Source of the DNA: an uncultured Gammaproteobacteria bacterium
GTDB taxonomy: Bacteria > Pseudomonadota > Gammaproteobacteria > DRLM01
NCBI GenBank assembly: GCA_947259075.1
Contig: CAMYKQ010000027.1
Coordinates: forward strand, 1 to 55,935
Direction of reading: 5' to 3'
DNA: 55,935 bases
Shown here one piece after another: positions 44,601 to 53,659 of this stretch. Each line of letters starts with the position of its first letter. Positions within the stretch are counted from its first letter, which is position 1. Made by a program: the position numbers and the translations under genes. The notes beneath the pieces are model-generated. The model made no database searches, was not told where the DNA came from, and saw only the letters and a program-made list of their open reading frames with translations.

Positions 44601-44709
44601 GACTCGTCTTTCCCTCGATCGCTCTTTATGAGCCGAGTTTAGCAATTTTCAGTTTGGGGCCGGGACGGCGCTCAGCCACTGTGTCGGCATCCGGGGCGGT
44701 GAGATTGAA

Positions 44710-45399
44710 TCAGCGCGCCGCGTTGCTTTGTTTCAACCAGTCGATGATGTGGACGGGCTGAGCCACTAGCCCGTCGGCGCCCCAGTGTTCGGGGCGCTCT
44801 TCGGCGCCGATGTAGCCGAAGCGGGCGACCAGGGTGGCCATGCCGGCCTCGCGCCCGGCGATGATGTCCCGCTCCGCGTCGCCCACGTAGAGGCATTGCG
44901 CCGCGGTGCTGCCCGCCAAGCGGCAGCCGTGCAGCAGGGGTTCGGGGTGAGGTTTACGTTTGGCCGTGGTGTCGCCGCTGACGATACAGGCCGCGCGCGC
45001 GCTCAGGCCCAGCGCGGCCATCAGCGGAAGGGTGAGGAAGGCGGGTTTGTTGGTGACTACGCCCCAGTTCATCTCCGCGCCTTCAATGTAATCGAGCAGC
45101 TCCGCCATGCCCTCGAAGAGGCGGGTTTCGCGCGCGATGTGTTCTTGATACAAGGCCAGCAGCCGCTGGCGCAGCGTGTCGAATCCGGCGTGCTCCGCCG
45201 GCAAATTAAAACCCAGCCGCACGAGGGCGGTGGCGCCGTTGGAGACCACCGGCCGGATAACCGCGAAGGGCAGCGGCGCGCGCCCCTGTTCGCCGAGCAG
45301 GGTGTTGAGGGCATAGGCGAGATCGGGCGCGGTGTCGGCCAGGGTGCCGTCAAGGTCGAAGAGGACGGTGCGGATGGAGCGTGAAGAAGTGTAAGACAT
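44710..45399 (-). CDS. gph: Phosphoglycolate phosphatase (HAD family)
   Basis: The 229-residue enzyme has HAD motif I VLFDLDGTLADTAPDLAYALN, motif II VVTNKP, motif III KRKPHPEPLLHGC and motif IV LYVGDAERDIIAGREAGM. The cap domain is between motifs I and II. It clears 2-phosphoglycolate from DNA repair or oxygenation. ATG 45399 was chosen; an upstream TTG would add three residues. In many gammaproteobacteria it lies next to ubiG; here 768 bases separate them. Confidence 0.9.
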   Translation of the reverse strand: MSYTSSRSIRTVLFDLDGTLADTAPDLAYALNTLLGEQGRAPLPFAVIRPVVSNGATALVRLGFNLPAEHAGFDTLRQRLLALYQEHIARETRLFEGMAELLDYIEGAEMNWGVVTNKPAFLTLPLMAALGLSARAACIVSGDTTAKRKPHPEPLLHGCRLAGSTAAQCLYVGDAERDIIAGREAGMATLVARFGYIGAEERPEHWGADGLVAQPVHIIDWLKQSNAAR

Positions 45400-45525
45400 A
45401 ACCGGCAATGAGTTTCCGTTGCGAGTGGCGCGGGCGGGGCCAGCGAATCCACATCTAAAAGCTGCTGGGCAGGTTAGCGGGATGAGGCTGGGGATGCAAG
45501 CGGATGCATGCGGAAGAAGGGTTCA

Positions 45526-45553
45526 AAAAAAGAGCCCCGCTCGAGGCGGGGCT
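45526..45553 (-). terminator. Rho-independent terminator, minus strand
   Basis: agccccgc (45533-45540) and gcggggct (45546-45553) form a perfect 8-bp GC stem with a 5-nt loop. On the minus strand it is followed by a T-run opposite 45525-45531. It marks the end of a minus-strand transcript that begins upstream, most simply the ubiG transcript or the short frames at 45648-45991. Confidence 0.8.
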
Positions 45554-45647
45554 AATGGGGTAAAGCGTAAGCTCACTGAGGCGCGGAGCGGGGTGTGTCA
45601 TAGCGCCATTTAACGCGACGGTCCCGGTGAGTGGTTTGATGGCCGAA

Positions 45648-45863
45648 CTAAAATATATACAGCGAAGGCGCGGAGCCGCCTCCGAAGAAATTCACCCGGC
45701 CGGCCGCCCAGTAATCGAGTTTCCGTTCGGCGCCGTCCGGGTTGGCCACGGGGCCGGTGGCGGGCAATTCAATCGTATTCAATTCGCCCAGGGTTTTGTG
45801 TTCACCGGAGTCTCTTTTTGGAGGGCGATGAGGCCCAGGGGTGATGATGATCCATTTACGCAT
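45648..45863 (-). CDS. Possible small protein or decayed gene fragment
   Basis: A 71-residue frame starting MRKWIIITPGPHRPPKRDSG and ending in GGSAPSLYIF lies just upstream of the minus-strand terminator. The ribosome site is weak (gagaaag). A second frame, 45991-45779 (MQYRISVDEGSSSEAAIMGG), overlaps it in another frame, so the two could be pieces of one broken gene. No family was recognised and both could be chance frames. Confidence 0.25.
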   Translation of the reverse strand: MRKWIIITPGPHRPPKRDSGEHKTLGELNTIELPATGPVANPDGAERKLDYWAAGRVNFFGGGSAPSLYIF

Positions 45864-46166
45864 GCGGGTGCTTTCTCGGGTAGGGGCCGCGATACGCCCA
45901 TGGCGATGGCGGCGGGGTCTAAAAGCAGCGCCCCACCCATGATCGCGGCCTCGCTTGACGATCCTTCGTCCACTGAAATTCGGTACTGCACAGCGCTGAG
46001 GCCACGAAAATGGTGGAGCGGCGGGAATTATGGGGGGAGATTCTTAAGGCAGCCTTAAGAAAGGCGTACGCGGTGCTGAATTTTTTTAAATGCGCCGCGG
46101 GGCCGTTGCCCTTAGACCTCTACGGGCGCGGTGCCGCGCGCAAGAGGTGCTGCGGCGCTGAGTGAA

Positions 46167-46874
46167 TTATTTGCGGGTGTGGGCCAGATAATTGACCGAC
46201 ACGTCCTGTCCCAAGCGGTAGTGTTTGCTGAGCGGGTTGTAACTTAGGCCCGCGAGCTCATCCAGCCGCAGCCCGGCGTGGCGGCACCAGCGCGCCAGCT
46301 CGGCGGGGCGGATGAACTTGGCGTAATCGTGCGTGCCTTTAGGCAGCATCTTGAGCAGATACTCCGCGCCCAGCACCGCCAGGGCATAGGCCTTGGGGTT
46401 GCGATTGAGGGTGGAGAAAAAGACGTGGCCGCCGGGTTTGGCCAGCGCGGCGCAGGCGGCGATCAAAGAAGCGGGATCGGGCACGTGTTCCAGTAATTCC
46501 ATGCAGGTGACCACATCGAATTGCCCGGCTTTTTCCGCGGCGAATTCTTCGGCGGTGATCTGGCGGTACTCGACCTTCACGCCGGATTCCAGCGCGTGCA
46601 GTTTGGCCACGGACAGCGCGGTGCCCGCCATATCGATGCCGGTGACTTGCGCGCCGCGCGCGGCCATGCTCTCGGCGAGAATGCCGCCGCCGCAGCCGAC
46701 GTCGACGACTTGTTTGCCGGCGAGATCCGCGCGCGCGTCGATGAAATCGAGGCGCAGGGGGTTGATGTCGTGCAGCGGTTTGTACTCGCTGTTGGGATCC
46801 CACCAGCGCATGGCGCTGGTCTCGAATTTCGCGACTTCAGCGGGGTCGATGTTCAGTTGTCCGGTTTGAGTCAT
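46167..46874 (-). CDS. ubiG: Ubiquinone biosynthesis O-methyltransferase UbiG
   Basis: The 235-residue enzyme matches Ubi[38 protein letters not shown]-binding motif [25 protein letters not shown] and [16 protein letters not shown]. It carries out both O-methylations in ubiquinone synthesis, at the membrane surface. It starts 10 nt downstream of the end of the amidohydrolase gene and is probably co-transcribed with it. Confidence 0.96.
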   Translation of the reverse strand: MTQTGQLNIDPAEVAKFETSAMRWWDPNSEYKPLHDINPLRLDFIDARADLAGKQVVDVGCGGGILAESMAARGAQVTGIDMAGTALSVAKLHALESGVKVEYRQITAEEFAAEKAGQFDVVTCMELLEHVPDPASLIAACAALAKPGGHVFFSTLNRNPKAYALAVLGAEYLLKMLPKGTHDYAKFIRPAELARWCRHAGLRLDELAGLSYNPLSKHYRLGQDVSVNYLAHTRK

Positions 46875-46884
46875 GCTTGCACCG

Positions 46885-48204
46885 TTAATCGTATTTGCGG
46901 ATTTTTTGCTGCCACGCGGCGGCCTTGGTTTTCAGCTCGGCGGCGTCGAGGGTGGTGAGGACGCGCTCCTTCAAGAGATGACGGCCCGCCACCCACACAT
47001 CCGTCACCTTCTCGCGGCCGGTGGCGTAGATCAATTGCGAGACCGGATGATAAAGCGGTTGCGTTTCGATGTCGCCGAGATACACGGCGGCGATGTCCGC
47101 CGCCTTGCCCGGCCGCAGCGAGCCGGTGTCCTCGTCCAGCCCCAAGGCGCGCGCGCCGTTGAGCGTGGCCATGCGCAGCGCGGACGCGGCGGGCAGGGCG
47201 CTGGCGTCGCCCGCCACGGCCTTGGCGAGCAGGGCGGCGCTGCGCATCTCGCTGAACATGTCGAGATCGTTATTGCTGGCGGCGCCGTCGGTGCCGAGGG
47301 CGACATTGACGCCCGCCCGCATTAATTTTTGCACCGGGCAAAAACCGCTGGCGAGCTTAAGATTCGATTCCGGGCAGTGCACCACGCTGATCCCGGCGCG
47401 GGCACAGGCGGCGATCTCTTCATCACTGAGTTGGGTCATATGCACCGCAAGCAATTGCGGCGTGAGCAGGCCGAGTTTCTCCAAACGCGCCAGCGGCCGT
47501 TCGCCGTGTTTTTCCCGCGCCTCTTGTACTTCGTGCGCGGTCTCGTGCACATGCATGTGCACGGGCACGTTCAGTTGATCGGCGAGGATGCGCACCCGTT
47601 CCAGCGGGCCGTCGGACACGGTATAGGGCGCGTGCGGCGCGAACACCGTGCTGATCAACGGATGGCCTTTGTAGTGATCGTGCAGCGCCAGGCCCTTGCT
47701 CAAATACTCTTCGGCATTTGCGGCCCAGGCGGTGGGAAAGTCGATGAGTATCATACCCACCGCGGCGCGCATGCCCGCGTCTTCCACGGCGCGCGCGGTC
47801 TCGTCGGGAAAGAAATACATATCGTTGAAACAGGTGACGCCGCCGCGCAGCATCTCCGCCATCGCCAGCTGCGTGCCGTCGCGCACGAACTGGGGGCTGA
47901 CCCACGCGCCCTCGGCGGGCCAGATGTGCTGCGTGAGCCACTCCATCAGCGGCAGATCGTCGGCGAGACCGCGGAACAGACTCATGGCGGCATGGGTGTG
48001 GGCGTTGATGAGGCCGGGGATCAACACGTGTTCGTCGAGTTCGAGCGTGACGGCGGCATGGAAGCGCCCCCGGGCCTCGGTGCTGGGCGCGATGGCATGA
48101 ATGCGGCCATCCTTGATCGCGAGACTGTGGTGTTCGAGTACAGTGCCGTCGGGCTCCACCGGGATGAGCCAGCGGGCGTGTATCAGGGTGTCGATGTGTT
48201 CCAT
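46885..48204 (-). CDS. TRZ/ATZ-family amidohydrolase, MTA/SAH deaminase type
   Basis: The 439-residue metal-dependent hydrolase has [27 protein letters not shown] (the HxH metal site), [29 protein letters not shown] and [15 protein letters not shown] with the metal-binding Asp. A composite beta-sandwich flanks the barrel. Sequence and context (next to ubiG, with mtnA in the window) fit 5'-methylthioadenosine/S-adenosylhomocysteine deaminase (MtaD). Chlorohydrolase-type relatives of similar sequence cannot be excluded. The gene order hydrolase-ubiG fits one transcript. The start has ggaaca upstream. Confidence 0.88.
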   Translation of the reverse strand: MEHIDTLIHARWLIPVEPDGTVLEHHSLAIKDGRIHAIAPSTEARGRFHAAVTLELDEHVLIPGLINAHTHAAMSLFRGLADDLPLMEWLTQHIWPAEGAWVSPQFVRDGTQLAMAEMLRGGVTCFNDMYFFPDETARAVEDAGMRAAVGMILIDFPTAWAANAEEYLSKGLALHDHYKGHPLISTVFAPHAPYTVSDGPLERVRILADQLNVPVHMHVHETAHEVQEAREKHGERPLARLEKLGLLTPQLLAVHMTQLSDEEIAACARAGISVVHCPESNLKLASGFCPVQKLMRAGVNVALGTDGAASNNDLDMFSEMRSAALLAKAVAGDASALPAASALRMATLNGARALGLDEDTGSLRPGKAADIAAVYLGDIETQPLYHPVSQLIYATGREKVTDVWVAGRHLLKERVLTTLDAAELKTKAAAWQQKIRKYD

Positions 48205-48415
48205 GGCGCCAGTATGTTTGAAAGTTTGAGGGAGTATACCCCAATCTTTCCGGCAACATAGGAGATGGTCGATTGATTAGGGTGATAAGTATTCCTCCAA
48301 AGATTGAAGTGTCATTTTCATTGAGACGAATCAAGTAAGAAATTAAATTTAGAAAGGTCAGGAGAGCTCCTGATAGTCGATGAAAGCTACCATTGCATTC
48401 AATAGAATACATATG

Positions 48416-48444
48416 TTGACATATGTAATTCAAATGATTACGAT
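48416..48444 (+). promoter_or_regulatory. Strong sigma70-like promoter of the flotillin/PspA operon
   Basis: TTGACA at 48416-48421 is a perfect -35 box, followed after 17 bases by TACGAT at 48439-48444, a good -10 box. Transcription would start near 48451. This rules out start codons upstream of that point for the first gene of the operon. Confidence 0.75.
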
Positions 48445-48496
48445 TGAGGCTATTTATTCAGTGGTTTTCGGTTTTTATCAAGCAAGGAACAGTGCA

Positions 48497-49027
48497 TTGG
48501 CAACGAAAATGGTAGCCCTCAGCGTGCGTATTCCCCAAGATGATGCGGAGTTTATCGCTAAATTAAGGATTGAGGGCGCCGCTACACCCAGTGATAAGTT
48601 GCGGGCGATCCTCCTGGAGGCGCGGCGGCGACAAGAGGGGGCGCAAGATTTCAATGGCTGCATTGCCATGATTCAAGGCTTACTGTCTCCGGCGCGGATG
48701 CAAATTCAAAGCAGCGAAATGGATCATGAAATGCACTCCGAATTATTGTCTCGCGTTATGACTTGGTTGCCGGACATAGTGGCATATATTGTTGCGAACG
48801 GTGGCTTTGTGCGGAGTGATGATACGAGTGCTGAGAAGCTCCGAACCATGGAGCAGGGCGTTGCTGAAAGGGCATTTCGACTTATGGAGTCATTGTTGCA
48901 GATGGGGGTGACAAAACGCTCACCTTGCTATGATCCGGACGTTATTTTGAAACGGGTCGATCCAATTATAGATCTGGCCTCTGTTATTTCCACGATTCAG
49001 ACACAACGACAGGAGAAGACCAAATGA
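48497..49027 (+). CDS. Unrecognised first gene of the PspA/flotillin operon
   Basis: The 176-residue protein probably starts at TTG 48497, eight bases after aagga (48484-48488); ATG 48509 is a second choice. Upstream in-frame ATGs lie inside or before the promoter. It begins MATKMVALSVRIPQDDAEFI, the end of which resembles a ribbon-helix-helix N-terminus (VALSVRIPQDDAEFIAKLRIEG). Helices without membrane segments follow. It could be a DNA-binding or PspA-binding regulator of the operon. It overlaps pspA by ATGA, so the two are coupled. The rest of the protein matched no family I know. Confidence 0.6.
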   Translation: MATKMVALSVRIPQDDAEFIAKLRIEGAATPSDKLRAILLEARRRQEGAQDFNGCIAMIQGLLSPARMQIQSSEMDHEMHSELLSRVMTWLPDIVAYIVANGGFVRSDDTSAEKLRTMEQGVAERAFRLMESLLQMGVTKRSPCYDPDVILKRVDPIIDLASVISTIQTQRQEKTK

Positions 49028-49716
49028 AAGAAAGTCTAACGAGTCGCGTTGGCCGCCTTATTAGCGGCAGCCTAAACACGCTGGTTAACGCCATGGAAAA
49101 TGCCGTGCCTGAAGCCGTCATGGAGGAGGCTATACGTGAGATTGATGGGGCTATAGATGAAGTGCGCGCGGAGTTGGGGCGCGTCATGGCGAATAAGCAT
49201 CTCGCTAACACACGTCTCATGGAAGAAAATCGCAAGCATGAAACGCTGTCCGTGAAAATTGAACTTGCGGTGAGCGAGGGACGGGATGATTTGGCTGAAG
49301 CCGCTATCGCGCGTCAACTCGATATTGAGGCACAGATACCTGTTCTAGAGTCGACCGTGGTGGAAAGCGCCACGCAGGAGAAAGAGCTGGAAGCCTATAT
49401 CTACGCTTTGCAGGCAAAAAAACGGGAAATGCAGGACGACCTGCGTCAATATAAAGCATCCCGGCAAGAGTCTTTTGGAAACAGTGTGTCCAGTGCCGGT
49501 GGAAATTTGGCTGCGGGTGGCCGTACGCAAGCCAAAGTTGAAAAGGCGGGTGATGCGTTCGATCGTATCATGGAGAGATCAACGGGGATCGCGGGTGTTG
49601 GTGTCAAGCCTGACCGCAAGACCGCGGTTCAATTAGCTGAGCTGGATGAGTTGTCGCGAAACAATCGCGTGCAGGAACGTCTTGCCGCAGTTAAAAAAAA
49701 TACAAACAAGGGCTAG
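49024..49716 (+). CDS. PspA/IM30 family membrane-stress protein
   Basis: The 230-residue protein has the PspA/IM30 helical layout. An amphipathic N-terminal helix (GRLISGSLNTLVNAMENAVP) is followed by EEAIREIDGAIDEVRAELGRVMANKHLA and long coiled-coil helices. The tail is a flexible Gly-rich region and a helix. ESCRT-III-like proteins of this kind line damaged inner membranes. Its association with YqiJ and YqiK homologues is known from comparative genomics of the flotillin module. It shows no signal or membrane segment. The family's usual length is about 220-230. Confidence 0.85.
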   Translation: MKESLTSRVGRLISGSLNTLVNAMENAVPEAVMEEAIREIDGAIDEVRAELGRVMANKHLANTRLMEENRKHETLSVKIELAVSEGRDDLAEAAIARQLDIEAQIPVLESTVVESATQEKELEAYIYALQAKKREMQDDLRQYKASRQESFGNSVSSAGGNLAAGGRTQAKVEKAGDAFDRIMERSTGIAGVGVKPDRKTAVQLAELDELSRNNRVQERLAAVKKNTNKG

Positions 49717-49731
49717 AAAGAGTTGCGATGC

Positions 49732-50409
49732 ATGTTTGAATTTCTCACCGCCAGTCAAAATATGCCCTTTGTAATTGCGCTGAGCGTAATGTTCGGTATT
49801 GCAATATTGGAAGGTATTACGAGTCTATTGGGTTTGGGGCTTTCGAGCGTAATTGAATCGCTGATGCCAGAGGTTGGTAGCGATGTTGAGATAGCTAGTC
49901 CTGAATATCAATCACCCACGCCCTTGTCACGGCTTCTTGGTTGGTTGCGAATAGGACAAGTTCCGGTGCTGATGCTATTGGTAGTTTTTTTGACTGGGTT
50001 TGGTCTAATGGGGCTCGGGCTGCAATCACTCGCCAACTCATTCCTCGGCACCTTATTGCCTGCGTTAATTGCCGTTATACCAGCCGTGTTCTTAGCTTTG
50101 TCTGTGGTGCGGATGTTTGGTGGTGTGCTCGACAAAATCATGCCCCAGGACGAAACCGAGGCGGTAAGCGAGGCAAGCTTGCTCGGGCGTGTTGCGACTA
50201 TTACGCTGGGTACGGCTAAAGCAGGTAGTCCGGCGGAAGCGAAAGTTCAAGATAGTCATGGTGCCACGCATTATCTGATGGTGGAGCCGGATATTGCGGG
50301 CGAGGTGTTCGAGGCCAAGAGCTCCGTTTTGTTGGTGCGCCAGGAAGGAGCGGTATTCAAGGCGATTATAAATCCTAATGCTTCACTTGTTGACGCAGGC
50401 GAGAAATAA
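49732..50409 (+). CDS. YqiJ-like inner-membrane OB-fold protein
   Basis: The 225-residue protein has an N-terminal membrane segment (MPFVIALSVMFGIAILEGITSLLGLG) and two more near residues 75-93 and 103-125 (VLMLLVVFLTGFGLMGLGL, LLPALIAVIPAVFLALSVV). A C-terminal OB-fold-like domain follows (LLGRVATITLGTAKAGSPAEAKVQDSHGATHYLMV). YqiJ/NfeD-like proteins of this sort are encoded next to flotillins and help place them. ATG 49732 follows agaaagag; an ATG at 49728 is out of frame. The flotillin gene starts 29 nt later. Confidence 0.85.
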   Translation: MFEFLTASQNMPFVIALSVMFGIAILEGITSLLGLGLSSVIESLMPEVGSDVEIASPEYQSPTPLSRLLGWLRIGQVPVLMLLVVFLTGFGLMGLGLQSLANSFLGTLLPALIAVIPAVFLALSVVRMFGGVLDKIMPQDETEAVSEASLLGRVATITLGTAKAGSPAEAKVQDSHGATHYLMVEPDIAGEVFEAKSSVLLVRQEGAVFKAIINPNASLVDAGEK

Positions 50410-50438
50410 AATTCAAGCTCACTCGGAGGAAATAATAA

Positions 50439-52199
50439 ATGCTTAATTTGGTGGATATCGCGTTTTACGCGGGCACGATACTTGTTGCCTTGATAGTGTT
50501 GGGTTTGATTTTTTCCCGTCTCTACAAGCGTGCCTCGAAAGAAGTGTCATTTGTGCGCACAGGGTTTGGTGGGCAGAAAGTCATTATGAATGGCGGCGCG
50601 TTGGTCTTTCCGGTCTTGCATCAAATTATACCGGTCAACATGAATACCTTGCGTCTCGAAGTGCGGCGCGCGAATGAACAGGCATTGATTACCCGCGATC
50701 GTATGCGGGTCGATGTTATCGCGGAATTCTACGTGCGCGTTAAACCTTCGGCTGATTCCATTGCCAATAGCGCGCAAACTTTGGGGCTGAAAACCATGAA
50801 TCCCAATGAGCTCAAGGAGCTTATTGAGGGGAAGTTCGTCGATGCGCTGCGTGCGGTGGCCGCGGAGATGGCTATGACGGAGTTGCATGAAAAACGCGTA
50901 GATTTTGTGCAGAAAGTGCAGCAGGTGGTTTCCGAGGATTTGCTTAAGAATGGTTTGGAGTTGGAATCCGTTTCGCTGACGGGTCTTGATCAGACCAGTA
51001 GGGAATATTTTAATCCAAATAATGTGTTCGATGCCGAAGGTCTCACGCGTCTAACTGAGGAGATCGAGGCGCGTCGTAAAAAAAGGAATGATATTGAACA
51101 GGACACCAATGTCGCGATAGGTAATAAAAACCTGGAGTCTGAACGTCTAAATTTAGAAATAAGAAAACAAGAGGAATATGCGCGGCTTGATCAGCAGCGC
51201 GAGGTAGAAGTGCGTCGTGCTGCTCAGGCCGCCCATATTTCGCGTGAACAGGCCGAAAAAAAGCGGGAAGCAGAAGAGGCAGAGATTCTAGCAACTCAAC
51301 AAGTCGATATGGCACGCATTTCGGCCGAGCGCTTAGTTGAGGAAGGTCGTATCAATAAGGAGCGCTTACTCAAGGAGAAGGATATTGAGCGTGAAAAAGT
51401 GGTAGAGAACGCTGAAATTGAACGACGCAAGACCATTGAGCTTGCCGAGCAAGATAAAGCCATTGCTATTGCAGAAAAATCAAAGGCGCAATCTGAAGCG
51501 CAGGCCGAGGCGGATCGCGCTTTGCAAAAAGCCGTGAAAGAAGCCGAAGCCGTCAGAACCGTGCGCGAAACTGAAGTTGCGGAACGAGCTAAGGCAGTGG
51601 AGTTGGTCAAAGCGCGTGAAGTGGCAGAGCGACAGGCCATTTCTGTGACAGTGGCCGCGAATGCCGAGAAGCTTGCCGCCGAAGATCACGCTGAGGCGGT
51701 GCGCACCATGGCGGAGGCGGATGCAGAAAAAGCCCGTATTACCGCGGAAGGTGAGGCCGCGGCCATTAAATCGCGTGCTGAAGCGGATGCCGCCCGCTAT
51801 GAAGTTGAGGCTGTGGGGCATAGAACGCTAAATGAAGCAGCCAATATTCTTTCGGAGGAGCAGATCGCCATGCGGATACGTATGGAGCTGCTCAAGGTCC
51901 TGCCGGACATTATCCGTGAAAGCGTGAAGCCCATGGAGCAGATAGATGGTATCAAGATCATACAGGTCGCTGGACTAAATGCTGCGAATACTTCAGCCGG
52001 TGGTGCTGATGATGGCGGTGGAAGTGGAAGCCTCGCAGACCAGTTGGTCAACAGTGCATTGAGATATCGAAGTCAAGCGCCCTTGGTGGATTCGCTTCTC
52101 AACGAAATAGGCATGAAGGGTGGAGATATAAATGGCCTTACCGCTGTTTTGACACCTAATTCAGTAGATGCGAAATCTAATGTGAAATCGGCGGATTAA
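50439..52199 (+). CDS. Flotillin-like protein YqiK
   Basis: The 586-residue protein has one N-terminal membrane helix (IAFYAGTILVALIVLGLIFSRLY). The band-7/SPFH domain follows at about residues 35-220 (VSFVRTGFGGQKVIMNGGALVFPVLHQIIPVNMNTL, ITRDRMRVDVIAEFYVRV). A long charged flotillin coiled coil with AEAEA-type repeats covers about 230-480. The C-terminus is Gly/Ser-rich. It organises membrane microdomains and works with YqiJ and PspA in stress handling. The ribosome site ggagg lies upstream of ATG 50439. It is a little longer than E. coli YqiK (about 553). Confidence 0.92.
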   Translation: MLNLVDIAFYAGTILVALIVLGLIFSRLYKRASKEVSFVRTGFGGQKVIMNGGALVFPVLHQIIPVNMNTLRLEVRRANEQALITRDRMRVDVIAEFYVRVKPSADSIANSAQTLGLKTMNPNELKELIEGKFVDALRAVAAEMAMTELHEKRVDFVQKVQQVVSEDLLKNGLELESVSLTGLDQTSREYFNPNNVFDAEGLTRLTEEIEARRKKRNDIEQDTNVAIGNKNLESERLNLEIRKQEEYARLDQQREVEVRRAAQAAHISREQAEKKREAEEAEILATQQVDMARISAERLVEEGRINKERLLKEKDIEREKVVENAEIERRKTIELAEQDKAIAIAEKSKAQSEAQAEADRALQKAVKEAEAVRTVRETEVAERAKAVELVKAREVAERQAISVTVAANAEKLAAEDHAEAVRTMAEADAEKARITAEGEAAAIKSRAEADAARYEVEAVGHRTLNEAANILSEEQIAMRIRMELLKVLPDIIRESVKPMEQIDGIKIIQVAGLNAANTSAGGADDGGGSGSLADQLVNSALRYRSQAPLVDSLLNEIGMKGGDINGLTAVLTPNSVDAKSNVKSAD

Positions 52200-52297
52200 A
52201 TTATGGTGTTTATGTATGAATTATAGAAGTAGGCAGAACCTATCTTAGCGTGGAATGAAGGTTTGGTATCCCATCACGTCAGTCAGCAGTCTATAAG

Positions 52298-53466
52298 GGA
52301 GCCTCTGAACAATTCTTTTGCTATGCGATAATACGCGCAGGCAATGAAACGGGACAATGACATGCGCCAAAGGACCTTCAGCAGCGGATTCGAGAAGCAC
52401 AGCAAGCGGACGCGTAAGGAGAAATTCCTGAGCGAGATGGATGAAGTGATTCCCTGGAAGATGCTGACGAAGGAATTGGAGCAGTACTACCCCAATCCCC
52501 AAGGGGCGGGCCGCCGGCCGAAGGGTCTGGAACGGATGCTGCGCATCTATTTCATGCAGCACTGGTACAACCAGTCCGATCCCGCGATGGAAGAGGCGTT
52601 ATACGATTCGCGCGCGATGCGGGAATTTGCCGGGGTCGATTTGGGTGAAGAGCGGGCACCGGACGAGAGCACCATCCTGCACTTTCGCCATCGGATGGAA
52701 ACGCGCGAGTTTGGTGCCGAGCTGCTGCGATTGGTCAATGCGCATCTGGCGGAACAGGGATTGACGGTGTCGCGCGGCACGATCGTGGACGCCACGATCA
52801 TCAATGCGCCGTCCTCGACGAAGAACCAGGATAAGTCCCGCGACCCCGAGATGCGCCAAACCAAGAAAGGCAAGCAATGGTACTTTGGCATGAAGGCGCA
52901 CATCGGCGTGGACAGCCAAACCAAGCAGGTGCATTCCGTGGCGGTGACCGCCGCCAATGTGCACGACTCCCAGGTGCTGGGCGATTTGCTGCACGGCGAT
53001 GAAACGCGGGTGTGGGGCGACTCGGCCTATGCGGGCCAGCGCGAGGTGCTGGCGGAACAGGCGCCCTTGGCGCAGGACTACACCCATGCCAAGGGCTGTC
53101 GCAATCGACCGCTAACGGACGAAGACAAACGAAAGAACCGTACCAAATCCGGTGTGCGGGCCAAGGTAGAACATATCTTCCGGGTACTGAAGCGCCAATT
53201 TGGATTCACCAAGGTGCGGTATCGTGGCCTGGACAAGAACGCCAATCACCTGTTTGCCGCGTTTGCGCTGGTGAATATCGTGCTGGCGAAGCGACGATTG
53301 TTGCGGCTGGCGCAGGCGTAATGCGTCCGCAGGAAGCCGATGGGGCACAAAATGGCCGATTCGGCGGGGAAGATCGTAAGTAAACCGATCACATTTGCGA
53401 AATTCTCGCTGATTTTAAGCTCTTTTCATCGTGAGCGAGATTTTCGGCAAATTGATCAGAGGTTCC
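52298..53466. mobile_element. Complete IS5-family insertion sequence
   Basis: The 1169-bp element has inverted terminal repeats GGAGCCTCTGAACAATT (left) and GGAACCTCTGATCAATT (right, reversed), 15 of 17 bases matching. A direct target duplication TAAG flanks it (52294-52297 and 53467-53470). It encodes one intact transposase. Intact ends and an exact duplication suggest recent insertion. Its left end shares 11 bases with the MITE-like element at 29645. Confidence 0.93.
52362..53321 (+). CDS. IS5-family (IS5 subgroup) transposase
   Basis: The 319-residue transposase starts at ATG 52362 (MRQRTFSSGFEKHSKRTRKE); an in-frame ATG at 52344 would add six residues. It has the IS5 N-terminal domain (RPKGLERMLRIYFMQHWYNQSDPAMEEALYD) and the DDE catalytic parts VDATIINAPSSTKNQDKSRDPEMRQTKKGKQWYFGMKAHIGVD, WGDSAYAG and VEHIFRVLKRQFGFTKVRYRGL. 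All three acidic positions look present (Asp in IVDATI, Asp in WGDSAY, Glu in VEHIFR). Its length fits a full active enzyme. Confidence 0.95.
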   Translation: MRQRTFSSGFEKHSKRTRKEKFLSEMDEVIPWKMLTKELEQYYPNPQGAGRRPKGLERMLRIYFMQHWYNQSDPAMEEALYDSRAMREFAGVDLGEERAPDESTILHFRHRMETREFGAELLRLVNAHLAEQGLTVSRGTIVDATIINAPSSTKNQDKSRDPEMRQTKKGKQWYFGMKAHIGVDSQTKQVHSVAVTAANVHDSQVLGDLLHGDETRVWGDSAYAGQREVLAEQAPLAQDYTHAKGCRNRPLTDEDKRKNRTKSGVRAKVEHIFRVLKRQFGFTKVRYRGLDKNANHLFAAFALVNIVLAKRRLLRLAQA

Positions 53467-53659
53467 TAAGGTTTTGCCCGGTTGTGGCGCTGTGCGGATG
53501 ACGGGTTCACGCGGGCATAACAAAACCATGTGTTCAATTATTGCGCGGAGCGTGCGTTTCAGAATCCACCAATTCTTGGTTTGCGCTAATAATGAAATTG
53601 ATGTCGCAGCAGTGACGCAAAACACAGCTATCGTTGTTCTATCAGCGGCAGGTGAACGA

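Larger units (their letters stand above)
45400..46166. other. 767-bp region between gph and ubiG, poorly explained
   Basis: The region contains a minus-strand terminator (45526-45553) and, upstream of it on the minus strand, two overlapping short frames at 45863-45648 and 45991-45779. Neither has a strong ribosome site nor a recognised family. A purine-rich run of T/A bases occurs near 46081. It could hold a decayed or frameshifted gene, or simply the trailer of ubiG. Confidence 0.5.

Noticed and set aside
45627-46058. A 143-residue plus-strand frame between gph and ubiG
   Set aside because: It has weak start context and no recognised motif, and the terminator in the region points to minus-strand transcription.
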